Positions 36,401-51,400 of a stretch of 64,000 bases of DNA are shown one piece after another. Made by a program: the position numbers and the translations under genes. Origin of the DNA: Centropus unirufus (lineage: Eukaryota > Chordata > Aves > Cuculiformes > Centropidae); assembly GCA_013397695.1 (NCBI GenBank), contig VYZI01000168.1, positions 1,590,193 through 1,654,192 of the forward strand. Direction: 5' to 3'. The notes beneath the pieces are model-generated. The model did no database searches and was not told where the DNA came from. It was given only the letters and a program-made list of their open reading frames with translations. Each line of letters opens with the position of its first letter. The first letter of the stretch is position 1.

Positions 36401-39400
36401 TCTGCCAGATGATTTCTTCAGTGAAGACACATCTGGACTACTGGAGCTAAGAAGCACTCCTACCACGGCAGCTGCCAAACTGGGGTGTGTACTGATGGTA
36501 GCCCTTGGCTTGGCCAGTGTCCCACCTGCACTGCATTGCTGTAACACTAGTACACTTCCTTCAGCTTCTGAGCAAAGCCTATTCAGAGCAGCCGTTTAAT
36601 GAAGGTGAAAGACTGATGGTCCTCTGAAGTTACCATCAAAACTGTGGTGAGGTTATGGGTCACTGTGTCAATTGCTTCCAGTTAACCAATTCCAGTGATG
36701 CTTTAGCTGGTATTGACTGAAAAAATGTTATTTTGCATCATCTCACCTGCGGGTTCTGGACTCAGGCAGCTAGCTTGCAGCCTAGTCCTCAGGAATAGAT
36801 GTCTAACCCCAGCAAAAAACCATGGGATTGCTTGCACATGCCTTTGCCTGAAATAGAAAGTTATCCTGAAGTTGAGAGCTAGGGGAGCAGAATTACCACT
36901 GAGCTGATGGCAATTCAGCAGCCAGCATAGACTTAAACAGCTTTCCCTTGTTTGCATCAGTTCGGTGTGGTTAAACTCACTGATGGTATTGTCCCAGACT
37001 GGTAGTTTTAGCTGCTTATGCTGATATTTCTGAAGTCCTGCTCAGCTTTTGTATCAGCAAAGCATATGCCTGCAGAGGGCTTGTCTTGGTGGGTGTATAC
37101 CAGCATGTCATGGTAGACTTCAAAATGCAGACTGGTACTTTCTGGGAAAAATAAAATAAGAGAGAGTAAAGATCACCCACCATTTCAAAACTGCTACCTC
37201 TGCCGTTCAGGCACTCTTTTTGTGTGTCTATAAGCACCAATCTATTCCTCCATTTCTAACCAAAACTGACTCTTATTTTTTTTTTTTTCTGTTGGTCTGG
37301 TAAGGACTTAGAAAGATTTTTTCTTAAAAACAACAGAATAAAGTCAGTAGATTGAGATAAGAGCAAGGCTTGAGCAAGGTCTTCCCTAGAAGCACCTACA
37401 ACAGTGGCAGAGCCCTGGCAATCACCAACTAGAAAAAAGGAGATTGTAGATTCATGTGTGTTAGAAGACCCAAAAGACTTAGAATCAACTTGATATTTAT
37501 TTATCTTCTCTGTCCAGATTCACAGCAGGGGTGATAAGGAGGGAAAGGATGATACCCTTTGAGCGTTTGCTGTGGCGAGCCTGTAGGGGAAACATCTACC
37601 TGAGGTACACCGAAATGGACACGCCCCTGGAAGACCCTGTGACAGTAGGTGACAACCTGGTTTTGATTCATCCTGCTCCCTGTGCATGCCTGTGATGTGC
37701 AGAAACCAAACTGGCACCCTGGCTGCTCTGAAGCATTGACTGCCTCACTGGATCTGTGAAAAAGGGTGGTAAAATTTGAGGATGTGAGTTCTTTCAACAT
37801 TGCTTTCCCCTTTTGCCATCGTCAAGATGGTTTCTTTGTCCTGCCTGGTTAAGGTTCATGTGAGTCCTGGTAGGGTGACTGTTAGAGGGACCCCTGGGAA
37901 GGTGAGCTGTGGCTGGGGAAGTCTGAGTCCCCTTGGTGTTTTCGGAGTGAACCTTGTACCTCGGCAGACCTCCTTAACCAGAGCTGCTGCCTGTACCTTT
38001 CCCCTTAACCCAGAGCTGCCACCGGTCACTGGTCCTGGAAACAGCATCCAGGAAAAAGTGCTGCTGCTGAAAAACTGTGGCTGGGGAAAAAGAACAACAC
38101 AGTGAAGAGGCTGTTTTAAAATAAAAAATGCACCACCTTTCCTGCACCAAACACTGCTCATGGTGTATTAAATTCTTCTTGAATTGCATTGCAGAGAGAA
38201 GAGGTAAAGAAGAACGTGTTCATTATTTTCTATCAAGGAGAGCAACTTAAACAGAAAATCAAGAAGATTTGTGATGGGTAAGGCTCAGTGACTCCACAGA
38301 GATGTTTACCTGTCAGCCTCTACAGGCCGGATTTGGAGCTGGAGATTAGATCTCTGTGCCCCAGCTGTCAGCTCTGCCACCAAACTCCTTTCCACTCCTC
38401 AGCTCTGCTGCCCCTAATCATGAAAGACATCCGTCACCTTGGCATTTGGAAATTGAGGTCCTAAATTTTCCAAAGTGACTTTACGATCTTGGGAGCCTCA
38501 GATGCTGTGATTTTAAATTGGGACATCTTAAAAAGGACTGTTTTTAAAGAAATACTCAGCATCCTTCCCCTGAAAATCAGGGGTCCTAATCTGGGAACTG
38601 GGAGCATGGTAATTTCCAACGTGCTCTCAAGCCTCCCCGCGTTACAGGATAAAAAGATGGTGCTGTAGTTTATTCAAACTTTTCCCAAAGCCTTTGGGCA
38701 ATATCTGTGTAATCAGAGACAGAGCCCAGGAGAGAAATGAAAGCTTCATACAGCCTGACTTGTTTCCACCCTGTTAAGCATCTTGAAAAGATAATTCAGG
38801 TTGAATATTCTGTTACTCTTTCACAAGGCTCATGACCGATGGGTTTTGTTGCAGTGTAAATCAAATTTGACAAGGGGATCTGTCTACTGTCACCAAATCC
38901 ATTTCAGGTATAACCCCTGGGCCAGCCAGGGCCAGCCAAGTGCCTGCAGGCACCAGAAGGTCACAGGGAGGGGGTCAGCAATTGCTCTTACCCGACATGT
39001 GCACTTAGGGCAGGTCTTCCCTTACATCCTGCCTTTAATCAGAATAAGAACAGGAAGGTCGGTTCATCCAGCTGGGAGAACTGACTTCAGCCCCATGAAG
39101 CAGCAGACCCCTGGGGACTATTAGCAATTCCTACATTAGAAATAGCACCCTCCAAGATGCCTTCCGTATACAGTGGAGAAGAATGCTTATCCTGACAGCA
39201 ACTTGGGATTTCTGGGGTGGGTTTTTCTCTCTATAGAGCAATCACAGTAACGTGGACAGCTCGGAGAAGTCTTCTCAGGTGTCAGTCACTGATTTTTTAC
39301 CCTGAAACTCAGAAATGAAGGGAGTTTTGCCATCACCACTGTGCAGGATCAGTCTGCTGTTGCCCCTTTCAGCTTTTGATGAGTCTTGCTTTCTTTCTGG

Positions 39401-42400
39401 ATTACAGTTTCCTGAGTGTGTCTCATTTCTTTGCCTTCTTTTTAGAAGCTGTTCAGTATCCTTCTCCCCTTCTGCCCTCACGTACAGTTGCTGACAGTGA
39501 ACATTTCCCATCAGATTTGCCCCCCGTGTCAATGGCCTCACAAATTACCAGGCCATACTTTTAGACTTGGTTAGGGTAGCCCACAGTGCTGGAGGAACTT
39601 AATTTTAGCGGATTTGTTTTTCACTCGCAGCATTTTAGGTTTGCTGCAGTCGATACTTTTGTCCAGGGTGGGAGCAATAGAACAGGCAGTGCGAATATTG
39701 ATTAGACCCAGAATCTGCCAAACTGGAAGCATGGTATTCTGCAGTGGGTAGCAGCTGGGACCATGCCAGGACCTGATGCTATCTGGGAGGCCGGGCAGCA
39801 CTGGAAGTGTGAGCTGATCTGTGCAGGGTGGGCCATGCTCTGTAAAGTTGTTAGGAGCTGGTGGCATGCATGCGGTTGCAAATTTACAGAAAGGTACTGG
39901 TTTCTCTTAGCAGCCTGTAACTGAGGGAAAACTTATTCTCATAAGACAAACTCACAGGATGTCCTTTTGCGGTACTAATGCACCAGGTTTCGCCAGCTAA
40001 TCAGGCGGCACTTGAAGTCATCCTGTACATCTTTTCTTCCTCCCTTTAATTTTTTTTGTTTGCATATATATATATATTTATATATGGTTAGGTTGCTGAG
40101 TGGCAATTTTTGAAATGTATTAATCCCATGACTCTCCTTTTGTGCTCTGTGGGCCATCAGCCACCCCTGGTACACAGGTAAAGACATCTTGGTCTGGTCC
40201 AACTTTAAGGCAGGGTTCACTCTACCTAAAGCAGATGGCAGCGTCACCCAGCCCCCGCAAGACATTTCTGCTTAGCACTAAGTCATAATTTGTGACAAAT
40301 AAATATCCTGCAAGAATCCTGGGACTGGTATAAGCCAGTCTTCTGCAAGGCAGGATACGATTTGCTTGCAGAGCAGTGTGCCTCTGGTTACGCTTGTAGT
40401 CCCTGCTTGACTCTAATTGGTAACATTAGTCTGCCAATTTCATGAGCATTAAAGTCCATGCACAAATTTATTAGTGAAATGTGTAGAGGGAGCAAGGAGG
40501 AGGGAAATGTAAGAATTTTTCTTTTCCTCCTTTTCTTGCGGCTTCTTCAGTGCTAATGTGAATACTAAACTGGGTTTATCAATGTAAGGATTCCCTGCTG
40601 AATTCTCCTGGAGCTTTCAGAGATGTCTGTGCCATTAGGGCAAAGCTGATGCTCAGTATGCAAAATGGCTGTTAAAAGATCAAAGCAACACGGCTGCAAT
40701 AACGTTATTGGAAACGGGGGAACTGTACACCATGGAGGAATAAGCTTTCAAGTTTGATTAAAAATCCTTATTAAAGATGAACTAGGAGCTGTGAAGAATA
40801 TGAAGATGGAAATAATTAGGTAGGGTGAATAACCTTTGGAAATGAGTACCAGGTGTTGAGTGAGGAGAGATTAAATTCTGGAAAGGGAAGTTTAGCTGAA
40901 GAGCATGTGTTGTCATTACACAGAGCTCTGGGATGATCTCTGGGAAACTGCTTCATGTTTTGTTCAATTTGCAACTGTCCTCACTTGTGTGCACTGGAAC
41001 TGATTTTGGAGAGCAGGTGGTGATACATTCTGTGCACAGACAAAGCCAGAACACGATGCTTATCTGTACACAGAGCATACATGGTTTTGCCTCGTAAATA
41101 GGGGTAGCCTCTTATGACCCTGTTACATCTTTTAATTCATCTCACGTGCAGAAAGGCAGCCCTTCAGCAACCCTAATTTAATGTTACTCCCCTGCAGGAT
41201 GGTGAAAGAGTGTTGCCTTAGACACGCAGAAGGTCTCTGCTCTGCAAAGAGGAGGGATTTCTTCCTGCAGACCTGTTGGGGCAATATTGAAGGAAGACAT
41301 TTCTAACACCCTTGAAGCAGCAGGTCTGGCACAAGCGCTAGATATCACTGATCAAACTGAGCAGGAAAAGTAGAGGGATCTTTGCTATTTTAGTTACTGC
41401 AGCATCTCAGCTCAGTTAAAGCTTGTAGGCACAGAGCCTTGCAGCAGAGCACTTTGTGATGTGTGATGTTCCAGTGGGAGCATCTTGTGCCTGCTCTTCA
41501 AGCGCTGAGTATACTCTGCGACTTGTTTTGTAGGCAGGATGGTTAGCTGTACACTTTTGACAGAGATATGTGACATTTATTTCCAATTCACTGTCCTGGG
41601 TTCATGTAGCGGCTCTACAACACACAGCGTGCTGTACTAGTGTAAGAACATTTACACCAGCCAGACTTGCAACTGTACTGGGGGAGGTTGTGTTGCATAC
41701 TACAGATGAAGCAGGGTAAAACACCTTCATGGAGATAAGACTCATATATTGGAAGCCCACATGAAATGAACCAGCTGAATCTCCCGAATACCTCACGTGT
41801 AAGCTTATAAAAGCATTCTTACTAACCTGGCCACAGGTAAGCTGACATAAGAGATACCGCTGTGAGATGTTTAAAAATTTTCACCCGTCCTCTCCTTGCT
41901 CCCAGTCTGTCTAGCAAAACAGATGAACCAGAAGCCACGAGCTTACTGTGCGGTTATTCTCCTTTTGTTTTACCCTGGAAATACGGTCCATTGTTTTGGG
42001 CTTTTTTTCGTACAGGGTCCTTTTCCTTCCACAGCCTGCACGCACTAAGGGTGTCTCCTTACTGTGCAGCAAGAGCTCAGCTGGTGCCTTCCCCCAGTGA
42101 CTGCGAGAGGGTAGTGCAGAGGCAGGGACGTGGTATTTTTTCCAGCCTCAGTGCAAGAGGGACATCTGTTGGTTATCGGGGCTTCCTCCGCCAGCCTTGG
42201 GTTTTTGTGGCTCCTTGCAGTCCAAGCAGCTTCCCCAGACGTAGTAGGGCATTAATAATGCGGACATAAGGGAGGTGCCTATATATGAGCGCTCCTGGCT
42301 GTACAATATCGTATATATAATAACATGTATGTAAAATAACTGCTAGAACAGGCAAAGGGATGGGATCCTTTTTTGTTATGGAGAGAAAAATGTACCTTTT

Positions 42401-45400
42401 GGGACTTTTCTGGGAGACTTTTTTCTGGGAGACTTTTCTGGGAGGTGAAACTTTGTAGTATATAAGAAGTATATACTACTGAGTGAGGAATAAGGTCCAG
42501 TTTCCCCACCCTCGAGCTGAGAAGAGTCCAAAGGAAGAAAAATCAGCCAAATAAATGGTGTTTCTCACTTCTGTTTTGCTGAGGTTAGATTTCGTGCCAC
42601 AGTCTATCCCTGTCCAGAGTCTGCCACTGAGCGCCGAGACATGCTTGATGGAGTCAACACAAGGATCGAGGATTTAAACACAGTAAGTGAGAACAGCTTT
42701 ACTGGCATCCAAACCCTGCAAGCAGAACCTACCCCATTGCTTGGCTGTGCAAAATGCTATCGCCATGGCCAGAGCCCAGGCTTGTTTTGGAATGTGGCCG
42801 TGCAGAGCTGGCCAGGGGCTGGAACGGACGCCAGCAGCCCCTGCCAGTTGTGGAGGCCAGTGCCTGTGCTCTGCTCTGCCCACTTACACACTCCAGGACT
42901 CGATGGGGTGCAACCTCTCAAGTGAGGGGCTCAAAGACTACTTCTCGTGTTGGCTGTGCAAAGATCCAAAGTTTAGAATTTACAATATGAGGCTACAGGG
43001 TGGGATCTAAGGTCATCAGCAGGCCACAGGTATTACAACCAAATTGTGCATTGTCCAAAATGGTTTCATCTAGGTCTTGCATCATGGTTTCTCTCAGCAG
43101 CTTGCAAAGTTGTTCTGTCATGAATGTAGTATGACTATACTAGGCTCAGAGAGGACCCTAAAGAGTTCTTTTCTATTTAAATTAGTTTTCTTTACCAAAG
43201 ATATCTTGGGGGACTTGTCACAATAGCAATATAAAGCCAAGACTGTTATTATGGAAGTACAAGTCTCCTGCCTCTTTGTCCCAGCTTTTAATCCAGAGCT
43301 GAGAAATTACAAGTTCAGTTGCTGTGGGTTCTCAGTAGCTTGTATATCCATATACTTTATCAGGAATTTATGCCTTTTGGGGGGACCCCTGCCTGTGACA
43401 TTTGTATTGTCACTCATGATTGTTAGTGGGTCCCAAGGCAGGAGCGAGTGGACACCTTGTTTGCCTGAGATGTTTCATATGGCAATTGACATCCTACTGT
43501 CACCCCTCCGTGGATGCCCCTGACTGCCAAGCCTGCAAACAAGGCTGCTCCCAAACTGCTTTTCACTCCTGAGCATCATGAGCGTAGGCTTCCTCAGCCC
43601 TTGTAAGCCAAACAGGTTTATCCTCCTAACATGTTATCTCCATTGCTTGTGTACGCAGCAGCATTGTGGTGGCCACGTGATGCATGGAGATCTCACCAAG
43701 GCCATGAGCTGTGGCTCTAGCAGGGCAGGCACACTCAAGGATGTGATGTGCCCCACGTTTGTGGCGCAGAGCTGCCTACAGGAGATGGCAAGGTGGGAGC
43801 ACATGGTGACATGTGACCAGCCTGTATGCAACTGGATAAGGAGCCAATCCCACAATTCAGTAATTCCCAGTGGTCTCATCTACAATTACTGAGGCTCAGA
43901 ACCACAAAGGGAGTATCGTTAGTGAGCTGCATTGTGCACCTTGTATCAAGTGCTCCTGCGTTCAGACCTGCAAACACTGCCCTCCAGGATACCCCTCACG
44001 CTCATTCAGATCACTCCCTTTCTACAACCATCTTCGACCTTCCTCCCCTAAATAACTTCTGAGTAGGTCATGCCATCTATACCATCCTATCCCAAGCACT
44101 ACCTGCACTGTGCTTACAGGTGATAACCCAAACAGAGTCCCACCGCCAGCGCCTACTGCATGAAGCAGCAGCCAACTTGTGGTCCTGGGGGATCAAGGTG
44201 AAGAAAATCAAGGCCATCTACCACATCCTGAATTGCTGCAACATCGACGTCACTCAACAGTGTGTCATTGCAGAGATCTGGTTCCCAGTGGCTGATACTG
44301 GCCGGATAAAAAGAGCTCTCCATCAGGGAATGGTAAGAAACCAACGTTTTGGGTCCCCAGACCTCTCACCCAAACTGCATTGTTTAGATGTTGAGCATAT
44401 GTTCAGACTTCTTAGTGTAATGTTGGCCTCCTTTTCAGTTTTAATTAAAGTTGAGGCTGTCACATGATCGTTTGGCCTCAGGGATTTTAAGGTCAGCATT
44501 AAATCTTAGCAGGTTTCTGATCGACCCACAAGAGTCAGCAGTGCTGGCAGCTTTCCCTGAACAAATCAATAGCACAGAAAATGGAAAAATCTGGATATTA
44601 GTAAAAGGGTTGAGATATAACAGTCTTGACCCCAGCTTTCATGTTGATGCCCGTGAACATTTAGACGCAGACCATGGAGCTGCAGGACCAGTTCTCTGCT
44701 AGCCACCCTGACTGTATCTGTCCTTGTTTCAATGTTTGCAGGACCGCAGTGGCTCTACTATTGCCCCTATCCTTACCGCCGTACACACCAAGATGGCACC
44801 ACCCACCTTCAACAGGACCAACAAGTTCACCGCTGGATTTCAGAACATTGTGGATGCGTATGGTGTGGGCAACTACAGGGAGATGAACCCAGGTGAGCAA
44901 CACTCACCTGCACGCACCTGACATGCTAGAGTCAAAGTGAAGTCTTTGAGCTACAAAAGTATCCCAAAGCATGTGCTCATTGTTCACTGAGAAATGTAAA
45001 CTATATTTTCTGCTAGTAAAAAAGTGATAGTATATGGTGCATAGACATGGATTTTGGTCTTCCGTGACTGAACATGGCAGGAATAATGAACTACACAAAT
45101 ACACGTTGAGGAACAAATGATGAGACAGCAGCACTGAGGAAAAGACCTAAGCTCGCAAGGCAAATATAAATCAAACTTAGAGTGCAAAGGTAAAAAAAAA
45201 AAAACAAAACAAAAGGACCTGCAAAAAGTGTGAGACAGTGGTAGGAAATCCCAAGGAGACCACTGAGAACGAAGAGAAACCTAGAGGGTTTCTGCTGGTA
45301 AAGCTAATTTTGCAGTAGATCTGACTGCCTGGTGAGAGGGATCATGGGGGCCTTTAAGGCAAGCAGCTGTGAGGAATGGTTCAATGGACTTCTGTGCTGA

Positions 45401-48400
45401 GTTTTTTGTTTAGGAGAAGTTGAGCTTCTTGTCCTTTCCTTTCTGCAGCTCCATATACTATTATCACTTTCCCCTTCCTATTTGCGGTGATGTTTGGGGA
45501 CTGCGGCCATGGTGCTGTCATGTTGGGCTTTGCACTCTGGATGGTCATCAACGAGAAGAGCCTTCTGGCCCAGAAAAGCACTAATGAGGTGAGAACCAGG
45601 GTGGTGGTGCACCCTTTCAGCCCATAGGAAAAGGCTCATCATCCCATTTGATAAAAGGAGCATCTAGCCTCAAAAGGCTGTGTGGATCCCCCTTCAAAGA
45701 TGCACACGAGGCAGGATTTTGGAAAGTGATTCGGGTCGATGCTACACAAAGACCTGGATGGGCTGAAGGGGCCCAGAGTTTCCTATGAATAATTGTATAT
45801 ATATAGACCAGAACAATCATGGCTTCTGTAGGCTGAGACCCATCGTTTGATGGAACTGCAGGTACTTTGGTCACTGGTGCTGCCTTCTTCCCCTACAGAT
45901 CTGGAATACCTTTTTCAGTGGGCGTTACCTGATCCTGCTTATGGGCATATTCTCCATGTACACTGGCTTCATCTACAATGACTGCTTCTCCAAATCATTC
46001 AACATCTTTGGCTCTTCCTGGCATATCATCCCCATGTTTAAAAATAACACTTGGAAGTAAGTGGTTCAATGTGGGAAACAAATGAAAACACACCAAATGG
46101 GGCACTTAGAATTTGAAAGAAAGAAACAGTGACTGCCTGTGTGGAGAAGGGAGGAACTCCCTTTTGTGGATGCAGTCATGAATGAATCAGAGGGTTTGTC
46201 TGACAGACACAGACAACTCACTATTGAAATGGAAATAATGCAGAGTCCCCAGGAAAATGCCAGTTTGTTCAGGCACTGATGTGCATATGAAACAGCAGGT
46301 GTCCAGGACTGATGCATCGAAAATTATCGTTGTGGTGGAGACTCTCACAGACTCACACACATGCCCAGGATAGCAGTTCACAGAAAGGTTGGAGCTGATA
46401 ACAGATATAATGTGGTAGTCCTCAGAATATCTCATATGAATATATCATAATCTTGTACAGCAAGATTAAGCTGCAAAGATCATTTCCCTTTTCTCTTCTA
46501 GTAAGGAAGTGCTTCTGGAAAATACAGTGCTTCAGCTGGATCCAGCAGTCCCAGGAGTCTACTCTGGAAATCCATATCCATTTGGAATAGATCCGGTAAT
46601 TAGTTTAAATTGCTCTAAGAAAATTTGTATTTAAATATTTTTTTCTACTTATCAGGTACATCATTAACTTCCTCCCTCCCCTGAAGCTGCACTCTTCACT
46701 TCTTGATCTTTGCCTGTTCTTTACGTAGTTGTTGTGATGCGTTTCTTTAACAATCCATTATCAAGCAAAAACCTGAAAATCTTTTCCTCCTACCTCTCTT
46801 TGTTCATTTCCCAAAGATCTGGAATGTGGCATCGAACAAGCTGACTTTCCTGAACTCCTACAAAATGAAGATGTCAGTTCTCATAGGGATTGTGCACATG
46901 ATTTTTGGGGTGATTCTCAGTCTCTTCAACCACATGTAAGTTTGTTTCGCCAGCCCACTACGGCAGCACACAAGTCCTTATCTCTAAACTAGTATCCTTC
47001 ACTCAGAGAAAGCCACAAGTCTTGGATCAATTACTTGAATTTTTCCCTTTCCCCAGTGCCAGTAGGAATGCTCCACACACTGACTCACACCTGTGTTGGT
47101 GCAGAGCGCTGAGTCCAAATGCTAGAGGACAGGTGTCATGTTGCAGATATCCCCTTGGATAAACCCTTTTTCACTTTCTCTTTTATATTCTTGATTCTGC
47201 AGAAATACTAAAGTACACTAGATTAAAAATATATAACACCTCCCACTACTGAGAGCTTTTGTCTTGACAAAATCTTTTGTTCTGATCCAAAGCACAGTGA
47301 AATCTTGTGCAGTGTGTGTGTGTATGCATTTCTCCTGATTTCGTGGGCTTTTTGACAGGATCTGTGAATGTGCACGCCTGTATTTCTGCCTCTCTATTTT
47401 AGAATGAAAAATAAGAAATGGTAATTAAGATGAGGGGCTGACACTACTGTTTTGGGAGGCTCTCCAGGGCTGGAAGGTGTGTAGTGACCTTCAAGGACAG
47501 AAGGAGTTTGCAGATGACATAGAGGAGGACTGTTCTTAAAGAACTGATTCTACACCTGGTTGTGACCTTCTTCAGTATAGGATGCTTAAATTTGTAAACT
47601 AGCCATGTTGTGAAAATTAATTAATTAATTTTAATTCAATGTATTAATCTTCTGGGATGCTGAGATACTATTGGGTTAAGTACAAAAACCTGAAGAGTAT
47701 GGCAAATCTTTTATATTTTAATTAACAGCTTTCCTATATAAGATCTGCAATTACAGACTTCTTTCTTGGCTAATGATAGTGTTATTTTCTATAGGCTAAA
47801 TTATGTACAGTACTGCCATACCTGGGTAAATCTTGTATTAATACCTGCTGTACTAATTGTAGTTCTCTTTCTTGATTCTTTCCAGCTACTTCAAGAGATA
47901 CATAAATATTATCCTTCAGTTTATTCCAGAAATGATTTTTATTGTCTCTCTTTTTGGCTATTTGGTCTTCATGATTATTTTCAAATGGTGTCGTTTCGAT
48001 GTCCACTCATCCCAGAGTGCACCAAGCATCCTCATCCACTTCATCAATATGTTTCTGTTCAATTACAGTGACACTTCAAATGCTCCCTTGTATCTGCATC
48101 AGGTATGGATCAATCAGTTAAAATTCATGTTAGATGGTTTTTGATTCTCAGTGGATGTTGTGGAGTGTGGGCATAAAGATGGGGAACAGGATCAGAAACT
48201 CAGTCACAGGTGCCAGTCACATAAGAGAAGCTTGTTCTTCTGGTATTTCTGTTGGCCTTGTAGACAGGTAGGACAGAGAAAGCTATCAATCAGTGAAGCA
48301 GAGGAAACCTCATTTTTATTGTCATACTTATGAGAATGATGATACAATTCAAGATACTCTTGGGGAAAAAAAAAGATAGGTGACTAGAGATGCAAAGCTG

Positions 48401-51400
48401 GGTATTGTAAATGTGCTGTCCTGGAATCTTGGCACAATGCTAAAGACAAATTCCTTGATAATTTCTATTTTTTTCTTTGGAAAGCTTTACATATTCAGCT
48501 AAAACAAAAAGAAGTAGCTATAGGATTATCTGGGGTTTTGTTGGTTTTATGTTGGTTTTTTTTTTATTGTCAGAAATGTTTCCTTCCGGGATTTTGCTTA
48601 AAATAAAACACAGAAGCACAAAAATCTCTTTCTTTCAAAGTATTCTCTTTTTATTTGTTTAGAATATGGATATTTTTTTTCTTGCTTAATTTTACATCAG
48701 CAGCATCAATGAAGAGTTTCCAAGGAAATGCTGCCTCCAGCCACATGTATTCATCTGTATCTATACAGCTGCACACTCTGGTACATCAATGTGAGCTCAG
48801 TTTTAGGACTGTTGGGTGAGTCAGAGTTAGCAGAGAGCCCCATTCAGTTCCAAGTAACTGCCCTAAAGCTGCAGGGGATTTGGAGAAAATACTGTTTTCC
48901 CAGACTTCAAAAACTCATTACATAATATTTTGTTTTGTAACAACCCAAAACCTTTCAAAAATGATAACATTTTTTTCTCATATTCCTATCTCTCTACCCC
49001 ACCAGTAGCTGTGCCATCTGTCCGGCTAGTCTAAAAGCAGAGATTGCATGAGACCAACCATAAAATGATCTGAGCCAGCTTTAAAAAAAATGCAAAAGTT
49101 GTACTTTGGGGGGGTTTTTTGATCTTTTTGTTTTGTTTTTCTCAGAGTACAGACATTTATGTTGGGACAGCAATAGCCATGGCATAGTACAACAAGAAAG
49201 CTTTATCTTGTGGGGACAAAGCGTTATCAAACCTAAGGTTTGGGGATTCAAATCCTTTCTGGAATTGCTAATGTAGAGCCAGACCTGAATTCCCTGCTTT
49301 CCAGGGGAAGACTTGAATGACTTGGCTCTTACTGCAACCTATCTACTTTGATCTAAGCAAGGCAGATGGATTGGCTCACCTAACAGTACGTTTACCTGGG
49401 ACACTGGAGAGTCAGGCTCAAGTCAGTAACATGGGGTTTAGGCAAGTTAACACTTTCAAATGTGAAAGCCTTACATTTCCAAGTGTCCAACCATATCTAG
49501 ATGGCAGTGCTTTCTGGAGCCTTAGGGGGCGTGCATTTATTTTCATGTCCTTACAAGTGAAGGAGAGTCAACTGATACAGGGGGTATATCTGTTGTATAA
49601 AAGAAAACCATTTTATAACATCAGGTTTCTAACCAGAAATGCAGTTGGCTAAAAGAAATAACATAATTTTTGCTCTTCTTGTGTTTTGTCTTTTAGAAAG
49701 AAGTGCAGAGCTTCTTGGTCATATTTGCTCTGATTGCTGTTCCTTGGATGCTCCTAATTAAGCCTTTTGTCCTCCGAGCCAACCACCAGAAAGCACAACG
49801 CATGGTAAGGAATGTAGATCATGGAAGGGAGACGCGGTACAGCAAAGGTAAAGCTGAGTAGAAACCCCCCAAAAGTGTTTGCAGTGATCTAATTCTGCTT
49901 TTCTCTCATCTCAGAATTTCTGCAGTGATTTCAAACTGTGCTTTACAGGACATGTGCTGAGAGCATGTGGACATTTGGCTGAGCCACCTAAACGGGAAGC
50001 GGGAGCTTTGCTGAACTCACAAGGCCATACCCCATTTGTTGCTAGAGGAGTTAGGCTGACACTGAACTCTTTCAAGTTTCATATCTGAAACTGTTTAGGA
50101 AGACTAAGCTGCTGGTAAAGCCAAGACAAGGTAAAGGGCTCAGTTCCTTGCCCACAACCACCATTAACCACTGGTTGTGTGCTCTGTAGGAACGTGGCAA
50201 CAATGACACTCCTGGCCTTGGGGAGATCAACGCTGCTTAGAGGAGACCCTTGACTTAAAAGCAGTTGCTTGCTTTCCAGCGGTGCTTTCTTCCCCAAGTG
50301 ACTGTTTGCAAGTTGACAGACCTCTCCTTCCCATGGGCTCTGTGGTTTGCCCAGCTCTTCAGCATGTAACCATGGCAGCTGCAGTTTCACAGTTGCTCAT
50401 TAATTCTCTCCTTTATTACGCTAACAGGTCTTTTCTTGTCTGTCAGGATTTACTTTATTGTTGGAGTTAGTGCCGGGAGTATCTTTTATAGGGCACAGAT
50501 GTTTCCATTTGAAGAAAGAGATGCTGGTTGTGCTGCATGACCTTTTCCAACCCAGTCACTTTTGACCTATAACTGAAAGCCAGGTCCCCGAGAGACCTTT
50601 GCAGCCCTGCCTCTGCAATGTAATTTCTTATTTTGTCATTCTTCTGGGATTTGGATGAAAGTTTGACATGGCTGACTCCATCTCCTGCTTTTATGCTAGT
50701 AACATCCGACAGCTTTTCCCCACCTCCTATTATGTCCCTGTATTTCTGTTCCTAATTTTCATATGTTAGCTGTCTGATCACATCTTACATTTACCCAGAT
50801 TTATATGTTTGCAACAAAGTCTGTTCTCTGTGCTGCCATTCAGGTAAAGAAAAGACAAAGTGAGTGTGACAGTGATTACAGCTGCAATAGGAAACAATAT
50901 GTTATCATGAGACCTTGCCCATGAAACCTGCTGGAAGCTATAAAGAGTGACAGGACAAAACCTGACAGAAGCCGTGAGGTCCATCTTTGGTTATACTGTA
51001 TATTAGGATCCTTATATGCATATATATGCAAACTATTCTTATGCTGTGCTATCATTTCTGGAGTGAGGTTGTTCAGGCCTCTAGAAAAGCTTTGTAAAGA
51101 ATGATTATCAGGAGAAGATGGGCTGTCATGAGTTTTCTGACAATTAGAAAAGAGTCAGGAGATATGAATTGTATTTCTGTCTGTAACCCTGGAACTGTGG
51201 GACTTTCATCAAGTCACCTGAACCTTTCAGGCTCCATTTCCCTTTCACTTGATGCTAATTCCTTTGATTTGCAGCCATCTAATTGAGATCATCTGCTCTA
51301 ATGTGCCTCAGTTTTCTCATTTGCCAGAAGTGATGGTGGGTATAAAGGGGGTATTGTGAGACTAGAAACTAGCTCAAATGAATTGGCATCACTTGAAAAT

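Larger units (their letters stand above)
38278..42588 (+). other. ATP6V0A4 longest intron (between coding exons 7 and 8)
   Basis: 4311 nt, GTAAGG...GGTTAG. It holds a possible ancient LINE remnant at 38.43-38.62 kb, an (AT)n run at 40064-40076, a three-copy 13-15 bp repeat at 42403-42443 and a hairpin at 42455-42479. A 135-codon open frame at 41862-42269 resembles nothing known to me. Confidence 0.8.

Noticed and set aside
41862..42269. Plus-strand open frame of 135 codons inside the longest ATP6V0A4 intron
   Set aside because: There is no family resemblance, and splicing it in is not needed for the reading frame of ATP6V0A4.
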